Positions 30,698-32,528 of a stretch of DNA of 32,528 nt are shown here, piece after piece. Origin of the DNA: Hypsibius dujardini. Its lineage: Eukaryota; Tardigrada; Eutardigrada; Parachela; Hypsibiidae. Numbering within the stretch: the first letter of the stretch is position 1; each line of letters starts with the position of its first letter. The position numbers were made by a program, and so were the translations under genes. Where the stretch lies: the NCBI GenBank assembly GCA_001579985.1, contig LRSR01010060.1:1-32528 (forward strand), given 5' to 3'. The notes under the pieces are model-generated. The model had not been told where the DNA came from. It made no database searches and worked only from the letters and a program-made list of their open reading frames with translations.

Positions 30698-32442
30698 TTT
30701 GAAGCTAGATCTTAAACCCAGGAGTTCAGTATGAGACTAAAGAATTTGCTAGGACTGAAATGTCAGTTACCGAAAACACAAACTACTTTACATCGTTCTG
30801 TCTTAGAAGAGCTGTCCTCGTTGTTGGAGAATAATGACAGAAAGGTCACTAAATAGTGAAATGCATAAAGTCAGTATGTATGGGGGAAAGTCAACCCGCT
30901 CTAAATTTTATTTGGCTTGACTTTATAGGTGAGGAATAATATATTGCAAAATTATCCCGAGGTTCAAGGGCCCTTCAGCTTCAAACATGCTTGAACGAAT
31001 CCCAGGAGGACATTGTTTCGGATATTAAAATGTACATTATTATTGTTATCGTCAGCCATGCCAGAGATGAAGCTCTCAACAATGAAAGGGAGCTCCTCTC
31101 AATGGGGCTTTATATATAATGGACGTTATTTTCATTAAGTTTTTAAGAGAATATTCTTCTTGGTACAACAGTAAACGGTTATAGGTTGAACGACCATGAG
31201 GTGGAGTTTGCGTGCTGCCAGAAGTATAAAAAAGATAGTGGAGTCAGTCTAATTTAAATTCAAGTGTCATAATCGAGCTATTACTTTATTTGAGGCGGGT
31301 ATACGTAACATCATCGTACGAATACCGGAACCGCCAGATTTTGAATAATCTTTCATTCACTGCTGTTTCTGCATGCCCTTTTTCACGAAACTCCTGCCCT
31401 TGACGTATCGCGTGGTATAAAGTGTATAAGAGGTTAGTATTTGAATGATACTTGATGGTCTCTCACGACAACCAATGTGGGACTTTATTTGAGTCTTGAG
31501 CCTTTGATCTTTTTCATCAAAAATACACAGTATACATAGCCCGTTCGTCATTCCACAAAGGAGCTTCATTATCATAGACAGTTAGAGTTCACTATAAAAG
31601 GGAATGATTGAATGAGGATATATTTGGGCATTGGCGATCTTGATGCCTTTTAATTGGCAAGACTAAAAGCCGAAATTGTAGAAAATAAAGAAATTAAACT
31701 GTAAGCGAAAACTCACACAACCTAATAGTGTATTCAACAACAGAAACTGCAGTGGCATAAAGCTAAATTCAATGATGCTGTGGATTACTGCTTATTAATT
31801 ATTGGGTGTGTTGTTAAGAATAAGTTTGGACCATTGTTCGAATGCATACCCATACAGTTACGACTTCAAGTCAAAAGTGGATAAAGTTTCAATTTTTATT
31901 TTGCACGTTGTAATCACTATAAATCCGGCTTTATTCTGTATCACACATTTACCCGCGAACTGAGCTACTCCGTCAAAGGGGGCACATATGGTCCAGCACA
32001 TTTGTAGAAAACGCACCTGACACGGGTATGTTTGATGCTCATCGATGTTCGGATTTATAGCTCCGTCACATGCCAGCACTGCGGGGGCATTAAATCAGCC
32101 TTGGCCACTTGCCTACCTGACTGTTTAATTATGTTGGGAGCTTATCCTCTTCTTGACTGCAACATCCGGCAAAACATATTCACTGACTGACGCTGATATA
32201 TGTCTGAAAAGATAAGAATTAATGAGCATGATGGAAAGTGACAACCTGCACCGCAACTGCTCAAGTACAAAAGCATGTAAGAAATCCGCTGTCCTTCCGA
32301 AGAGTTTCCGATCTTTCCGCGAACCAAAGAGATCGAAAATTTCACCCTTCTTACATCGCATACACAAGATAATCTTCTGTGCTCAGGGATTAAGTAGGCG
32401 GTCATGCACTGTAACAATGTATTTATTTTGGGTGCCTTTCAG
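30698..32442. other. Upstream region of minus-strand GPCR and spacer
   Basis: The bases just above 30697 are presumably the promoter and 5' UTR of the minus-strand GPCR. The rest shows no recognisable gene. A weak candidate exon on the minus strand at 32078..32017 is discussed among the findings. Confidence 0.3.
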
Positions 32443-32528
32443 CTGGCTCTAGCTGAGGTGGACAGCGCCCAATCTGCTTTCAAAGTCCGCTGTCCTAGCG
32501 GGATTGGTAAGGAGGATTGCGGCGTAGT
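32443..32528 (+). CDS. Possible exon running off the right edge
   Basis: A strong acceptor (TTTTGGGTGCCTTTCAG) is followed by a frame open to the window end: LALAEVDSAQSAFKV, then RCPSGIGKEDCGV. The start resembles the end of a signal peptide and its cleavage site, followed by a cysteine-containing secreted domain. I do not recognise the family and cannot see the preceding exon. The call rests on splice-site quality and the open frame. Confidence 0.3.
   Translation, partial: MALAEVDSAQSAFKVRCPSGIGKEDCGV

Overview
The window is animal nuclear DNA. It has spliced genes with GT-AG introns of 93 to about 1,240 bp, rhodopsin-like GPCRs, a mitochondrial ribosomal CHCH protein, a RapGEF/PDZ-GEF 5' end, many microsatellites and several DNA-transposon remnants. 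The phylum cannot be fixed from sequence alone. A small invertebrate such as a tardigrade or another ecdysozoan would fit the modest introns, the divergent GPCR cluster and a bacterial-type gene that carries an intron, but this is a guess.

Layout. 1-1854: the first three coding exons of a RapGEF2/6 (PDZ-GEF) orthologue on the minus strand; the rest of the gene lies beyond the left edge. 1.9-6.6 kb: gene-poor and unusually rich in degenerate (ACAG/CTGT)n arrays. 6.9-7.15 kb: a (TCAA)-rich patch. 7834-9016: a 1.18-kb PIF/Harbinger-like non-autonomous element flanked by TAA. 9435-11103: a complete three-exon CHCHD1/MRPS37 gene (plus strand) with a 240-bp mariner-like MITE in intron 2. 11.65-12.84 kb: a broken, intron-containing copy of a bacterial-type non-heme chloroperoxidase/arylesterase. 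13694-14005: a small secreted 11-cysteine protein. 14053-14759: a deleted Tc1/mariner element with long inverted repeats and a transposase remnant. 15217-15447: an orphan TM6-TM7 GPCR fragment.

17.1-17.33 kb: a foldback element next to a tRNA-like B-box sequence. 18026-20365 and 24184-26121: two intact tandem paralogous GPCR genes with the same intron position and divergent class A motifs. Dispersed repeats lie in and between them. 27.79-28.21 kb: a degenerate 10-bp tandem array (consensus close to ACGTTGCCCA). 29570-30697: a third intact, more canonical two-exon GPCR on the minus strand with a CTGT microsatellite in its intron. The right 1.8 kb has only weak exon candidates, one running off the edge.

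Nothing points to an operon or shared pathway. The common themes are a local GPCR family expansion (two intact plus one fragment, all plus strand) and heavy load of microsatellites and non-autonomous transposons. All exon models were made by eye from splice sites, reading-frame continuity and remembered family sequences; no search was run.
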